From IMG/VR virus record IMGVR_UViG_3300042475_004400, positions 1-27,220 of that record: a stretch of DNA of 27,220 nucleotides. The stretch is one strand, 5' to 3'. Below, piece after piece: positions 1 through 8,448 of the stretch; the first letter of the stretch is position 1; each line of letters starts with the position of its first letter. A program made the position numbers and the translations under genes. The notes below the pieces were generated by a model. It worked only from the letters and a program-made list of their open reading frames with translations, was not told the DNA's origin and did not search any database. Origin of the DNA: a virus.

Positions 1-35
1 AGTCAATTGCCGCAAAAGTGATATAAGGACATCCC
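1..35 (+). other. Left edge: leader of first gene, possible 3' tail of an upstream gene
   Basis: This stretch holds a ribosome-binding-like AAGGAC about 5 bases before the first ATG. One frame could be the tail of a preceding gene ending at TAA 24-26 and another at TGA 19-21. There is too little sequence to decide whether a coding end is present. Confidence 0.3.
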
Positions 36-689
36 ATGGCCACGACGATGACCTTCACGACGCTCCAGCAGGACGTGCGGCGCTATCTTGAGCGCGGCAC
101 GACCTACGCGTCCGACCCCGTCGTTTTCGAGCAAATCCCGCGCCTGATCAATCTGGCTGAGCGGCGCATCGCGCGCGAGCTCAAGATCCAAGGCTTCATC
201 AACGTCGTCAGCGGCACGCTGCAGAGCGGCGTGGCCGTCTACCCCAAGCCCGACCGCTGGCGCGACACGGTGAGCATCAACATCGGCACCGGCAATCAGA
301 ACAACACGCGCAATGTGCTCTTCTCGCGCGCCTACGAGTATCTGCTGAGCTACTGGCCGGATCGCACCGCGACTTCTCAGCCGATCTTCTACAGCGATTA
401 CGACTACACGCACTGGCTGATCGCGCCAACGCCCAACGCGGATTACCCCTTCGAGGTGCTGTACTACGAGCTGCCGCCGCTGCTGGACGACGTGGTGCAG
501 ACCAACTGGCTCACCGACTACGCGCCGCAGCTCCTGCTTTACGGGACGCTGCTCGAGGCCACGCCGTTCCTGAAGAACGACGAGCGCATTCCGGTGTGGC
601 AGAACATGTATGATCGGGCGGCGTCTATGCTCAATGGCGAGGATCTAGCCAAGATCCTCGACCGTTCGGCCGTGCGTAAGGAGGCTTGA
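36..689 (+). CDS. Head-tail adaptor-like protein
   Basis: A 217-residue protein. Its N-terminal half reads like phage adaptor proteins that bind below the portal ring: a helical start (TLQQDVRRYLERG), then a motif IPRLINLAERRIARELKIQG, then short beta strands and conserved Trp/Tyr positions. In podoviruses such as the SU10 type these proteins join portal to nozzle. It is the first complete gene of the virion operon; the next gene begins 2 bases after its stop, behind an AAGGAGG that lies inside this gene's end. The start at 36 has AAGGAC upstream. The family call rests on pattern and position, not a database search; another small tail-completion protein is possible. Confidence 0.6.
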   Translation: MATTMTFTTLQQDVRRYLERGTTYASDPVVFEQIPRLINLAERRIARELKIQGFINVVSGTLQSGVAVYPKPDRWRDTVSINIGTGNQNNTRNVLFSRAYEYLLSYWPDRTATSQPIFYSDYDYTHWLIAPTPNADYPFEVLYYELPPLLDDVVQTNWLTDYAPQLLLYGTLLEATPFLKNDERIPVWQNMYDRAASMLNGEDLAKILDRSAVRKEA

Positions 690-690
690 G

Positions 691-1899
691 GTGACGAACA
701 CCTACACACAGATTTTCGGCGGCACGACGATCTACCCCTCGGATGTGTCGTATCTGGCGCTTGCGCTGACGGCCGACATCACGTTGGAGTGGCCACTCGA
801 GAGCAACGTCACGAACGCGCCGGCCGCGCGCATCATCGACGTGACGCCCACCGGCGCATACTCCATCTTCCTGCCGCCCGCCGATCAAACGGGCACCGGC
901 CAGACCATCCTGTTCAACAACCTCGGGCCGTCCACCATCACGGTCAAGAACAGCGTGGGCGGCACGCTCCTGTCCATCGGGCAGGGCGAGCAGTGGCAAA
1001 TCTACCTGACCGCCAACACCACCGCCGCCGGCACGTGGCGCACGTTTCGCTACGGCGCGTCCACGGCGCAGGCGCAGGCCTCGACGCTGGCCGGCTTCGG
1101 TCTGACGGCTACTGGCTCGACGCTGTCGCAGTCCACGCCCGTCACGCTCTTCAACAGCAACTACACCGCCGGTGCGCCCGATCGCGCCAAGATGTTTGTC
1201 TGGACGGGCGCACTCGGCATCCTGACGCTGCCCACCGCGTCTTCGGTCGGCAGTGATTGGTTCATCGCCGTCCGCAACGGCGGAAGCGGCAATCTCACCA
1301 TCGATCCGCAGGGCCTTGAGACGATCAACGGTGCGGCGTCCCTGACGCTCACGCCCGGCGACAGCGCCACGGCGGTGACGGATGGCACCAGTTGGTACAC
1401 GCTGGGCCTCGGCCAGAGCGCTCTGTTCGCCTTCGACTACACGTCTATCAACCTCGCCGGTCTGAGCGGCAACTACACGCTGTCGGGTGCGGAACTGAAC
1501 CGCGTCGCCTACGAGTTCACGGGCGCGCTGGCGGGCAACGTCGAGATCGTTGTGCCGCAGACGACCCAGCAGTACTGGGTGGCGAACAACACGACGGGTG
1601 GCTCCTTCACGCTGCGCGTCAGGACAAACCCCCAGACGCCGGGTGTCTTTGTCGCTCGCGGCAGCCGAGCCATTCTCTACTCTGACGGGAGCGTCGTGGT
1701 GAACGCCGAGACGGCAAGTCTCGCGGTGCCGATCGCCGTCAGCGACGGCGGCACAGGCGCGATAACGGCGGGCCAAGCGCTGATTAATCTGGGCGGCACG
1801 TCGGTGGGCATTGGCGTGTTCACGGCGCTCACGACCAACGATGCGTGGACGACGCTGGGCGTGGCTCCGGCGGGCACCGTCAACGGCGGCACCTTCTAA
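691..1899 (+). CDS. Beta-rich tail fibre or virion decoration protein
   Basis: A 402-residue protein starting at GTG, with a strong AAGGAGG at 678-684. It is almost entirely Thr/Ser/Gly/Asn-rich beta-type sequence with no charged helices. Similar blocks recur, for example ITLEWPLESN, GQTILFNNLG and NLTIDPQG, which look like repeated small beta-sandwich units. Near the C-terminus AVSDGGTGAITAGQALINLG is the GGTGA-type linker commonly seen in phage tail fibres. It sits between the adaptor and nozzle-like genes, so a fibre anchored near the tail hub is the best guess. No catalytic motif is visible. It could instead be a collar or head decoration protein. Confidence 0.55.
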   Translation: MTNTYTQIFGGTTIYPSDVSYLALALTADITLEWPLESNVTNAPAARIIDVTPTGAYSIFLPPADQTGTGQTILFNNLGPSTITVKNSVGGTLLSIGQGEQWQIYLTANTTAAGTWRTFRYGASTAQAQASTLAGFGLTATGSTLSQSTPVTLFNSNYTAGAPDRAKMFVWTGALGILTLPTASSVGSDWFIAVRNGGSGNLTIDPQGLETINGAASLTLTPGDSATAVTDGTSWYTLGLGQSALFAFDYTSINLAGLSGNYTLSGAELNRVAYEFTGALAGNVEIVVPQTTQQYWVANNTTGGSFTLRVRTNPQTPGVFVARGSRAILYSDGSVVVNAETASLAVPIAVSDGGTGAITAGQALINLGGTSVGIGVFTALTTNDAWTTLGVAPAGTVNGGTF

Positions 1900-3525
1900 G
1901 TGGCGGAGAAAATCGTCCAGATACGGTCGCAGGCGGGCATCAAGCGCGACGGCACCAAGTTCGAAGGCGATAACTACGTCGACGGGCAGTGGGTGCGCTT
2001 TCAGCGCGGCCTGCCGCGCAAGATCGGCGGCTACCGCGCGATCAGCAAGTATCTGCGCGAGGTCAGCCGCGCGATGCACGAGTTCACGCAGAACAGCCTG
2101 ACCTACGTGCATAGCGGCTCGGCCAACTTGCTTGAACGCTTCTACATCGACAACGGCTTCAACACGTCGATCATCACCAACCGGACGCCTGTAACGCTGG
2201 CGGTTGACCCGAACAATATGTGGCAGTTCGACGCCATCGCCGCGCCGGGCCTTGGCGGCATGCAGCTCGTGGCGCAGGTCGCGCCGAACCTCGAGTGCAT
2301 CTGCAACGCGGACGGCGGCCAGCTCTTCTTCGGCGACTTGTTTGGCACCGCGCCGCTGCAGCCGGTGACCAACCTGCCGACCGGCTACAGCCTGTCCGGC
2401 GGTGTGGCCGTGCTGCACCCCTACACGTTCATCTTCGGCAACAACGGCTACGTGGCGTTTTCGGTGGCGGGCGATCCCACGGACTACACCAGCCTCGGCT
2501 CTGGCGCGGCCAACGTCGCCTCGCAGAAGATCGTGCGCGGCATCGCCCTGCGCGGCGGGCCGGGCAACTCCCCGTCCGGCCTGTTCTGGTCGGCGGACTC
2601 GCTGGTGCGCGCCTCCTTCATCGGGGGCGACGCCATCTTCCAGTTTGACACGATCAGCACGCAAAGCTCGATCCTCGGCGCGAACACGGTCATCGAGTAT
2701 GACGGCATCTTCTACTGGGTGGGCACTGACCGCTTCCTGATGTTCAACGGCGTCGTGCGCGAGGTGCCGAACGACCTCAACCTGAACTACTTCTTCGACG
2801 GCCTCAACCAGTCGCAGCGCCAGAAGGTGTTCGCGATGAAGGTGCCGCGCTACGGCGAAATCTGGTGGTGCTACCCGCGCGGCGAGGCCGTCGAGCCGTC
2901 GCACGCCGTCATCTACAACGTGCGCGAGAACACGTGGTACGACTGCGAGCTGCCCAACGGCGGGCGCAGCGCGGCCGTGTCGCCCACGGTCTTCTCCAAG
3001 CCGATCATGACCGGTGTGGTGCCGACTGCGGCGGGGGAAGAAATTCGCGTCACCGAGGCAACACCGGCCGACACGCGTATTACGGAAGGCAGCGACACGC
3101 GTATCACGCAGGAAAGTGGCGCGGATCAGTACCGCCTGTGGCTGCATGAGGTGGGCGTGGACGCCATCGACGGCATCAACATCCAGCCCGTGCTGAGCTA
3201 CTTCGAGACGGGCGATCTGTCGCTGCCGGTGATGGGGCAAGAGAACAAGGCGCTGCAGGTGCTGATGGTCGAGCCCGACTTCGTGCAGAGCGGCGACATG
3301 ACCATGCAGGTGACCGGCCGCGCCAACGCGCGAGCGCCCGAGGTATCAACGGAGCCGCACACCATCTACGAGACGCCGCCGACGCCGCAGGATCAGGTCG
3401 TCTACTTCAAGACGCAGCGCCGCGAGTTGCGTTTCCGCTTCGAGAGCAACGCCATTGGCGGCGACTATCAGATGGGCTTGATACTGGGGCACCTGCAGCC
3501 CGGCGACGGCACGGTGATCGGATGA
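1900..3525 (+). CDS. Tail nozzle / DNA-stabilisation-type protein
   Basis: A 541-residue protein from GTG, immediately after the previous TAA. Its start region (KRDGTKFEGDNYVDGQWVRF followed by RGLPRKIGGYR) and the succession of beta-strand blocks (HPYTFIFGNNGYVAFS, YDGIFYWVGTDRFLMF, RYGEIWWCYPRG) resemble the beta-propeller-like proteins of short-tailed phages that form the nozzle or plug below the adaptor, comparable in role to P22 gp10 or T7 gp12. A stretch near residues 385-405 contains duplicated short Thr/Arg units (RVTEATPADTRITEGSDTRI). Its stop overlaps the next start (ATGA). The structural role is likely; the precise family is inferred. Confidence 0.55.
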   Translation: MAEKIVQIRSQAGIKRDGTKFEGDNYVDGQWVRFQRGLPRKIGGYRAISKYLREVSRAMHEFTQNSLTYVHSGSANLLERFYIDNGFNTSIITNRTPVTLAVDPNNMWQFDAIAAPGLGGMQLVAQVAPNLECICNADGGQLFFGDLFGTAPLQPVTNLPTGYSLSGGVAVLHPYTFIFGNNGYVAFSVAGDPTDYTSLGSGAANVASQKIVRGIALRGGPGNSPSGLFWSADSLVRASFIGGDAIFQFDTISTQSSILGANTVIEYDGIFYWVGTDRFLMFNGVVREVPNDLNLNYFFDGLNQSQRQKVFAMKVPRYGEIWWCYPRGEAVEPSHAVIYNVRENTWYDCELPNGGRSAAVSPTVFSKPIMTGVVPTAAGEEIRVTEATPADTRITEGSDTRITQESGADQYRLWLHEVGVDAIDGINIQPVLSYFETGDLSLPVMGQENKALQVLMVEPDFVQSGDMTMQVTGRANARAPEVSTEPHTIYETPPTPQDQVVYFKTQRRELRFRFESNAIGGDYQMGLILGHLQPGDGTVIG

Positions 3526-3755
3526 TCGACCCGCGCGGCATGACGTTGATTGATTGGGCCGATAGCGTTATACTGTCGGTCGGTGATGCGTGGGCGTTTG
3601 GTCGGCTTGACGACGAGAACGACTGGCAAGATTGGGCGGTAGCCTTCTTGAAGGCGTCGCCCTTTTCAACACGCGCCGTGCCCGATCCGTATCAATTCGA
3701 TGACTGGCGCGAGTGGGCAATGCGGGTCTACCCGATGCTTGAGGGACAGGGCTAA
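3522..3755 (+). CDS. Small Trp/Asp-rich hypothetical protein
   Basis: A 77-residue acidic protein that I do not recognise. It has six Trp residues, in motifs such as DWADS, DWQDWAV and DWREWAMRVYP, which suggests a compact helical fold with exposed aromatic contacts. Translationally coupled on both sides: its ATG overlaps the preceding TGA, and its TAA overlaps the next ATG (TAATG). Position between the nozzle-like gene and the large low-complexity virion gene suggests an assembly factor or minor virion protein. No function can be assigned. Confidence 0.7.
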   Translation: MIDPRGMTLIDWADSVILSVGDAWAFGRLDDENDWQDWAVAFLKASPFSTRAVPDPYQFDDWREWAMRVYPMLEGQG

Positions 3756-6193
3756 TGCGGTACGGCGAAGACAACTACGAGAACAACTTCCTCGACGACT
3801 TCTCCGGCTACGGCGGCTACGGCGGCTACGGCGGCTACGGCGGCCTGCCACCGGTCACGACGTACACGCCACCGGTCGCGACGTACACGCCGCCTGCCGC
3901 AACGTACACGGCTCCGATGGGCGGTCTTACGGCTGCGCCCTACAGCCCCCCGGAGTTAACGCCTGAGTTCCTCGCCGAATTGCAAGCATCCGCCGCCCTG
4001 ATGAAGCAGAAGATAGAGGCGGCGTCTGACCCCAACCGCAACGCCGCCTTCGACAAGTATGTTGCCGATCAGGCCGCGAAGGGCGTTGAGGTCGCCTCGA
4101 CCTATACTGGCGGCGGTGGCCCGCTTGGCAGTGGCGGCGTACTCGGCGTAACTGATTTCGCTCCGGCTTTTGATCCCGCGAACCCGGCAGGCACCACGGG
4201 GCAGGTCGTTCGCTTTGATCCGGGGCGAATGAACGCGCCGGTCGTTTTCCAGCCCGGCCAACAGTATGTGCTGACCGATGCCTCCGGCGAGAATGTCGTG
4301 GGCCGCGCCTCTTCGGTTGAGGAACTACAGAAGCTCGCCGCCGCGCAGGGGAACATGCCCTACGGTTTCCAGTTGTATCAGGCCGATCAGCAAGGGAACT
4401 ACAAACCCGGCACGCAACTTTTCGGTGAGACAGATCCGCGTACTAAAGGACTTATGGGGGCTATTGTAAATTACGGATTACCAATTGTAGCAGGTATTGC
4501 TACTGCAGGAGCCAGTTTTCTACCTGCATTAGCGGCCTCTGCCGCCGCGTCAGGTGCCTCCAAATTAATGACAGGATACACACCAGAAGACGCAGCAAAA
4601 GCCGCAGCGATTGCGGCTGCTACAAGAGGCGTGCTAAAAGGCACTGGCCTTGAAGACAGCATTGGTGGTCTATTATCAGCAAAAGGCTCTGTTGTAGGCA
4701 ACGCCGTGAACCCCGGTTTCTACGTTCCCGGAACCGTTATTCCAAAATTTGTGGCCCCCACGCTTTCCGGTCTGGGCAGCACGGTTGGTACTCTTGCGGC
4801 CGCACCTGTGGCGGGCGAAATTCTTGTTCAAGGCGCGCGCAACGCCGTCAGTCCTGCGCTGGCTTCCGCAATCACCGGCGGTTTGACCAGTCTCGCCCCC
4901 GCTGTATTCGACCCTAGCAGCATCCCGCAGTTTCAATCTCCCGACGTGAGCAACGCGGAAACCTCGCAGCAAGAAGCAGAAGCGTTGGCTGAGGCGGATC
5001 GCATTAAACGCTTTGAAGCTGAAGCAGCCGCTGCTGCTGCTGCCGCTGCTGCTGCCGCTGCCAACACTGGTGCGCTTCCTGCTACGACAGCAACTACCGC
5101 TGAGCCAGAAGCGTTGGCTGAGGCGGATCGTATTAAACGGTTTGAAGCTGAAGCAGCCGCTGCGGCCGCTGCCGCTGCTGCTGCCGCTGCCAACACTGGT
5201 GCGCTTCCTGCTACGACAGCAACTACCGCTGAGCCAGAAGCGTTGGCTGAGGCGGATCGTATTAAACGGTTTGAAGCTGAAGCAGCCGCTGCGGCCGCTG
5301 CTGCTGCTGCTGCTGCCGCTGCCGGAGGAGCTGGGAGCGATACCAGCAATACCAGCACCGACAAGAAGGACGGCGTACTGTCCAAGATCAACCCGGTGCG
5401 TGCGGGCCTATCGGCGTTGGCCGGCCTCGTGTCCTTGCTGGCTGGCGGCGGCGGCGGCGGGGGCGGCAGGGGTGTAGCCACGGGCAACGCCGGTGCCGGC
5501 ACGCGCGCCTCGCTCGATCCGATCTTCAGCGCGAAGCTGCCGGCGGCCAGCCCCCAGTACTCGGGCATGTCCCTCGCGCCCCGCGACATGCGCGGCGTGG
5601 ACTTCGCGCGCTACGGCTACGGCCCCGGCGCGTCGTTCTTCGAGAACGTGCCGCGCAACCCGGAAGAGTACAGGGCGGCTCTGGCGGCCAACACCCCCAC
5701 CGCGCGGCCTTCGGGCGCGTTAAACCTGCCGCCGATGCCAATGCCCCAGACGCAGGGCGGCACTACCGCAGACCCCACTGCCGCCGCCACCAGCCTCATC
5801 CGCACGTACATCCCGTCCGCCACGGACGCGGAGATCACGGAGTTCTTGGCGACCGAGGAGGGCATGCAGTTCCTCGCCAATTTCGGCGTGCCCGTTCGCC
5901 GCGCACGCGGTGGCTCCATGCGCGGCAAGGGCACCTCGCGCGGCAGTTACGCCGTCAAGGGAGCCGGCACCGGCCGCAGTGACGAGATCCCCGCGCTGCT
6001 GAGCGACGGGGAGTATGTCATGGACGCCGAGACGGTCGCCATGCTAGGCGACGGTTCCAGCGAGGCGGGCGCAAAGCGCCTCGATGACTTCCGCATCAAC
6101 GTCCGCAAACACAAGGGCCGCAACTTGGCCAAGGGCAAGTTTAGTGCTAATGCTAAACGGCCCGAGAAATACCTCGCCGGAGGCCGCGCATAA
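3755..6193 (+). CDS. Large low-complexity virion protein with Ala-rich tandem repeats
   Basis: An 812-residue protein of unusual make-up. The N-terminus carries four GGY-type units (about residues 18-29), then TYTPP repeats. Residues about 230-300 are hydrophobic and Gly/Ala-rich. Residues about 409-527 hold three copies of a 43-residue unit beginning EALAEADRIKRFEAE, each with an uninterrupted run of 13-14 Ala. A Gly run follows near residue 570. The C-terminus has the DEIPALLSDGEYVMDAE motif (about 743-759), which I know from many phage structural proteins, ahead of a basic tail. A scaffold-like, tape-measure-like or internal ejected protein is likely. The segment 4441-4680 is only about 50% G+C by direct count, unlike its flanks. 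Confidence 0.65.
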   Translation: MRYGEDNYENNFLDDFSGYGGYGGYGGYGGLPPVTTYTPPVATYTPPAATYTAPMGGLTAAPYSPPELTPEFLAELQASAALMKQKIEAASDPNRNAAFDKYVADQAAKGVEVASTYTGGGGPLGSGGVLGVTDFAPAFDPANPAGTTGQVVRFDPGRMNAPVVFQPGQQYVLTDASGENVVGRASSVEELQKLAAAQGNMPYGFQLYQADQQGNYKPGTQLFGETDPRTKGLMGAIVNYGLPIVAGIATAGASFLPALAASAAASGASKLMTGYTPEDAAKAAAIAAATRGVLKGTGLEDSIGGLLSAKGSVVGNAVNPGFYVPGTVIPKFVAPTLSGLGSTVGTLAAAPVAGEILVQGARNAVSPALASAITGGLTSLAPAVFDPSSIPQFQSPDVSNAETSQQEAEALAEADRIKRFEAEAAAAAAAAAAAAANTGALPATTATTAEPEALAEADRIKRFEAEAAAAAAAAAAAAANTGALPATTATTAEPEALAEADRIKRFEAEAAAAAAAAAAAAAAGGAGSDTSNTSTDKKDGVLSKINPVRAGLSALAGLVSLLAGGGGGGGGRGVATGNAGAGTRASLDPIFSAKLPAASPQYSGMSLAPRDMRGVDFARYGYGPGASFFENVPRNPEEYRAALAANTPTARPSGALNLPPMPMPQTQGGTTADPTAAATSLIRTYIPSATDAEITEFLATEEGMQFLANFGVPVRRARGGSMRGKGTSRGSYAVKGAGTGRSDEIPALLSDGEYVMDAETVAMLGDGSSEAGAKRLDDFRINVRKHKGRNLAKGKFSANAKRPEKYLAGGRA
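3806..3841 (+). repeat. Four tandem 9-bp units encoding Gly-Tyr-Gly
   Basis: The unit GGCTACGGC occurs four times without interruption and encodes a GYG-type run near the N-terminus of the 812-residue protein. Such arrays change length easily by slippage. Confidence 0.9.
4979..5333 (+). repeat. Three 129-bp in-frame tandem repeats (43 residues each)
   Basis: Units begin at 4979, 5108 and 5237 with an exact 129-base period. Each encodes EALAEADRIKRFEAE, then 13-14 Ala; the first two continue through NTGALPATTATTAEP. The third breaks off after its Ala run into GGAG. Units 2 and 3 share base changes relative to unit 1 (GAT CGT ATT and CGG codons), so unit 3 probably arose from unit 2. The poly-Ala tract mixes GCT, GCC, GCA and GCG. 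Confidence 0.95.
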
Positions 6194-7065
6194 TGTCCGT
6201 TTCGACTTTCGTGGATGAAGGCCTGCCGGCCAACGCCAACCCCTACGCCTCGACCGAACAGTCGCTCCTGCCGGGCTACTACACGGACGCGGCGATGCAA
6301 GTCCTTGCCAACCAGCAGGCGGTCTCTGCGCGACCAACGCCCATCTATCCGGGGCCGCGCATCGCCGACTTCACGGCCATGCAGAACATGGCCTTCGACC
6401 AGACGCCGGGCGCGGCGAATGCCTACCAGCCGTACTTGGCGCAGGCCGGGCGCAACACCGCCGACGTGACGCAGCAGTTCATGAACCCCTACACCAGTCA
6501 GGTCGTTGACCGGATTGGTCAGATGGGCACGCGCGCCCTCAACGAGCAAATCCTGCCCGGCATCGAAAGCTCGATGATCCGCGCCGGCCAGTTCGGCGGT
6601 ACGCGGCAGGCCGAGCTGATGGGTCGCGCCGTGCGCGAGGCCACCGAAGGCATCTCGGCGCAGCAGTCGCAGGCGCTGGAGCGTGGCTACGCGCAGTCGC
6701 TGGGCGCGGCCCAGCAGGAGCAAACGCGGCAGGGCGGGTTGGCCTCGCTGGCGCAGCAACTCGGCCTGCGGGGCGTGGACGCACTGCAGACGGCGGGCGG
6801 CCTGCAGCAGGGCCAGACGCAGCGCAACCTCGACCTTGCCACGTCCGACTTCGAGCGGCAGTTCGCTGACCCGCAAAGGAACATCGATGCCATGATCAAG
6901 ACGCTGCAGGGTGTCGGAGGCGCAATGCCGAAGAGCGTCCTGAAGAAGGGTTACGGCACGGAGCCCACGGACGTTCCGGCGTCGGGGCTGGAGACGGCCG
7001 GGGCAACCGCCCTCACCTTCCTCGCTTTGATGAGAGAGCTTGGTCTTTTCCCCACAAAACCCTGA
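6193..7065 (+). CDS. Probable internal virion / ejection protein
   Basis: A 290-residue protein whose ATG overlaps the preceding TAA (TAATG). The N-terminus (about 1-100) is Pro/Tyr-rich. From about residue 105 (NPYTSQVVDRIGQMG) to 240 it is a long Gln/Ala/Arg-rich helical region including RAGQFGGTRQAELMGRAVRE and several QQ pairs, typical of coiled or bundled helices in uncharacterised virion proteins encoded beside podovirus tail genes. The C-terminus has a short hydrophobic stretch (TALTFLALMRELGLF). I recognise the general type but no named family. Its place among Ala/Gln-rich virion genes suggests an internal protein ejected with the DNA. Confidence 0.55.
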   Translation: MSVSTFVDEGLPANANPYASTEQSLLPGYYTDAAMQVLANQQAVSARPTPIYPGPRIADFTAMQNMAFDQTPGAANAYQPYLAQAGRNTADVTQQFMNPYTSQVVDRIGQMGTRALNEQILPGIESSMIRAGQFGGTRQAELMGRAVREATEGISAQQSQALERGYAQSLGAAQQEQTRQGGLASLAQQLGLRGVDALQTAGGLQQGQTQRNLDLATSDFERQFADPQRNIDAMIKTLQGVGGAMPKSVLKKGYGTEPTDVPASGLETAGATALTFLALMRELGLFPTKP

Positions 7066-7078
7066 CGGAATTGGTCAC

Positions 7079-7717
7079 ATGGAAGACGAAGAAGACTTCA
7101 CCAGCCCACTCGACTTCGCCAGCCTCTCGGGGATGGCGCGGCAGGCCGACGCGCAGGTTCAGACGCAGATCGAGAACTACCGCAAAATGCTCGCGGCGGG
7201 CACGAAGCGCATGCGCGAGCAGCGCATCGGCCCGTCCAGTACCGAGCGTTTGCTCGCCCTCGCTCAGGCCCTCGGCTCACCCACGCGCACCGGCAAGTTC
7301 GGTGAGCGCATAGGCTTGATCGCCGGCACCCTCGGCGGCCAAGAGAGCGCCCGGCGCGAGGCGGAGCTGGCCCGCGCAGACACGCTGGAGAAGCTCGGCC
7401 TGAAGAGCGCGGAGTTCGATGTGGAAGCCGCGCAGACGCGTGCGAACAGGCTATCGACTTTGGCGGCGCGGCAGTTGGCGGCGGAGCAAGCAGCGGCTGC
7501 CAGAGGCGGCGTCGGCGTGGTTGTCGGGGCGGACTTCATCCCCCGCAATAAACGCACCGGCGCAATCATCAAGGAAGCGCCGGCTAACGTAGTGTACACG
7601 CTGCAGGACTATATAAACGACCCGGAACAGACGCCCGAAGACAAGCGCGCTGCCTTGCGTAACTTCGACGGCACGTACGGCTTCGGTGCAGCCCAAATGT
7701 ATCTCGGAGGTAAGTGA
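7079..7717 (+). CDS. Hypothetical virion-associated protein, helical
   Basis: A 212-residue protein. I start it at ATG 7079 (MEDEEDF) rather than the upstream in-frame TTG at 7040, because the TTG would overlap the previous gene by 26 bases and GGAA lies 8 bases before the ATG. Residues about 15-150 are Ala/Arg/Glu-rich helices containing GPSSTERLLALAQALGSPTR and KFGERIGLIAGTLGGQ, a pattern I associate with small proteins between podovirus tail genes. The C-terminal third (FIPRNKRTGAIIKE) is more globular. The end TGA overlaps the next ATG (TGATG), and GGAGG at 7706-7710 serves the next gene. Function unknown. Confidence 0.65.
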   Translation: MEDEEDFTSPLDFASLSGMARQADAQVQTQIENYRKMLAAGTKRMREQRIGPSSTERLLALAQALGSPTRTGKFGERIGLIAGTLGGQESARREAELARADTLEKLGLKSAEFDVEAAQTRANRLSTLAARQLAAEQAAAARGGVGVVVGADFIPRNKRTGAIIKEAPANVVYTLQDYINDPEQTPEDKRAALRNFDGTYGFGAAQMYLGGK

Positions 7718-8448
7718 TGCCCCGTCGTCCACCACCCACCTTTGGCGATGCGCCTGCAGGCCAAAACCGTTCAGCACAGCTCAAAGAAAGCGTAACTGCT
7801 GCCGATTTGGTTGCAAAGTACGCCGCTATTGAAAATGAGCGCGAGCGGTTGCGACTGGAACGTGAACGTCTTGCGCGCATGGAAAAGCCGCAGAGCCTCG
7901 GCGAAAAGCTGCGCGAGCAGTCCGTACTCAAGTCCGGCGAGGCTCTTACCGGCGCCGCTACGACTGCGCGCACCAAGCTGCCCACCCTCGCCGATCAGGC
8001 GCAGGCGGCGTTTGCGGGCGCGCAGGAACTTGTGACGCACCCCGGCTTTGAAGCCAGTGTCGGCGGGCCAAACCCGTTCAAAGGCGGCTTTGGCTTCCTT
8101 GGCACGTTCCCCGGATCGCGCGCCCGCGACTTCACCAGTCGCCTCGACAACGTAAAGGCGCAGGTGTTCATGCAGGCCTTCGAAACGCTCAAGGGCGCGG
8201 GCGCCATCACCGAACCTGAAGGCGAGGCCGCCACGAAAGCACTGGCCAATCTTGACACCTCGGTGAGCGAGGAACAGTTCAAGAAAAACCTGCAAATCTA
8301 TCTTGACACTATCAAGCGCGGGTATGAGCGCACGAAATCGATGTCGGACATCCAGCCGATTCCGTATTCGCGGGAAATGCTTCTTGCTGAGAAAAACAGG
8401 CGTCTCCGTGTAGACGTTAATCCTGTCCCCTCGTCGGAGCGGCGATAA
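7717..8448 (+). CDS. Hypothetical virion-associated protein
   Basis: A 243-residue protein starting at ATG 7717, preceded by GGAGG at the right spacing; a GTG at 7714 is a less likely start. It opens with a Pro-rich tail, followed by a charged coiled-coil-like helix (about residues 30-60, ENERERLRLERERLARM). The C-terminal half has AGAITEPEGEAATKALANL and a charged helix that follows, a pattern recurring in phage structural proteins of unknown role. It ends GCGATAATG, with its TAA overlapping the next ATG. I infer a minor or internal virion protein. Confidence 0.6.
   Translation: MPRRPPPTFGDAPAGQNRSAQLKESVTAADLVAKYAAIENERERLRLERERLARMEKPQSLGEKLREQSVLKSGEALTGAATTARTKLPTLADQAQAAFAGAQELVTHPGFEASVGGPNPFKGGFGFLGTFPGSRARDFTSRLDNVKAQVFMQAFETLKGAGAITEPEGEAATKALANLDTSVSEEQFKKNLQIYLDTIKRGYERTKSMSDIQPIPYSREMLLAEKNRRLRVDVNPVPSSERR

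Noticed and set aside
631-3240. An 869-codon open frame on the minus strand opposite three virion genes
   Set aside because: Its product is Arg/Ala/His-rich with no domain, and the plus-strand genes have good ribosome sites and recognisable patterns. Long antisense frames are expected at this G+C.
4979-5333. CRISPR-like array
   Set aside because: The repeats are adjacent, in frame, 129 bases long and have no variable spacers.
4933-5589. Minus-strand frame rich in Ala and Pro opposite the poly-Ala repeats
   Set aside because: It is the reverse reading of the tandem repeat and shows no independent signal.
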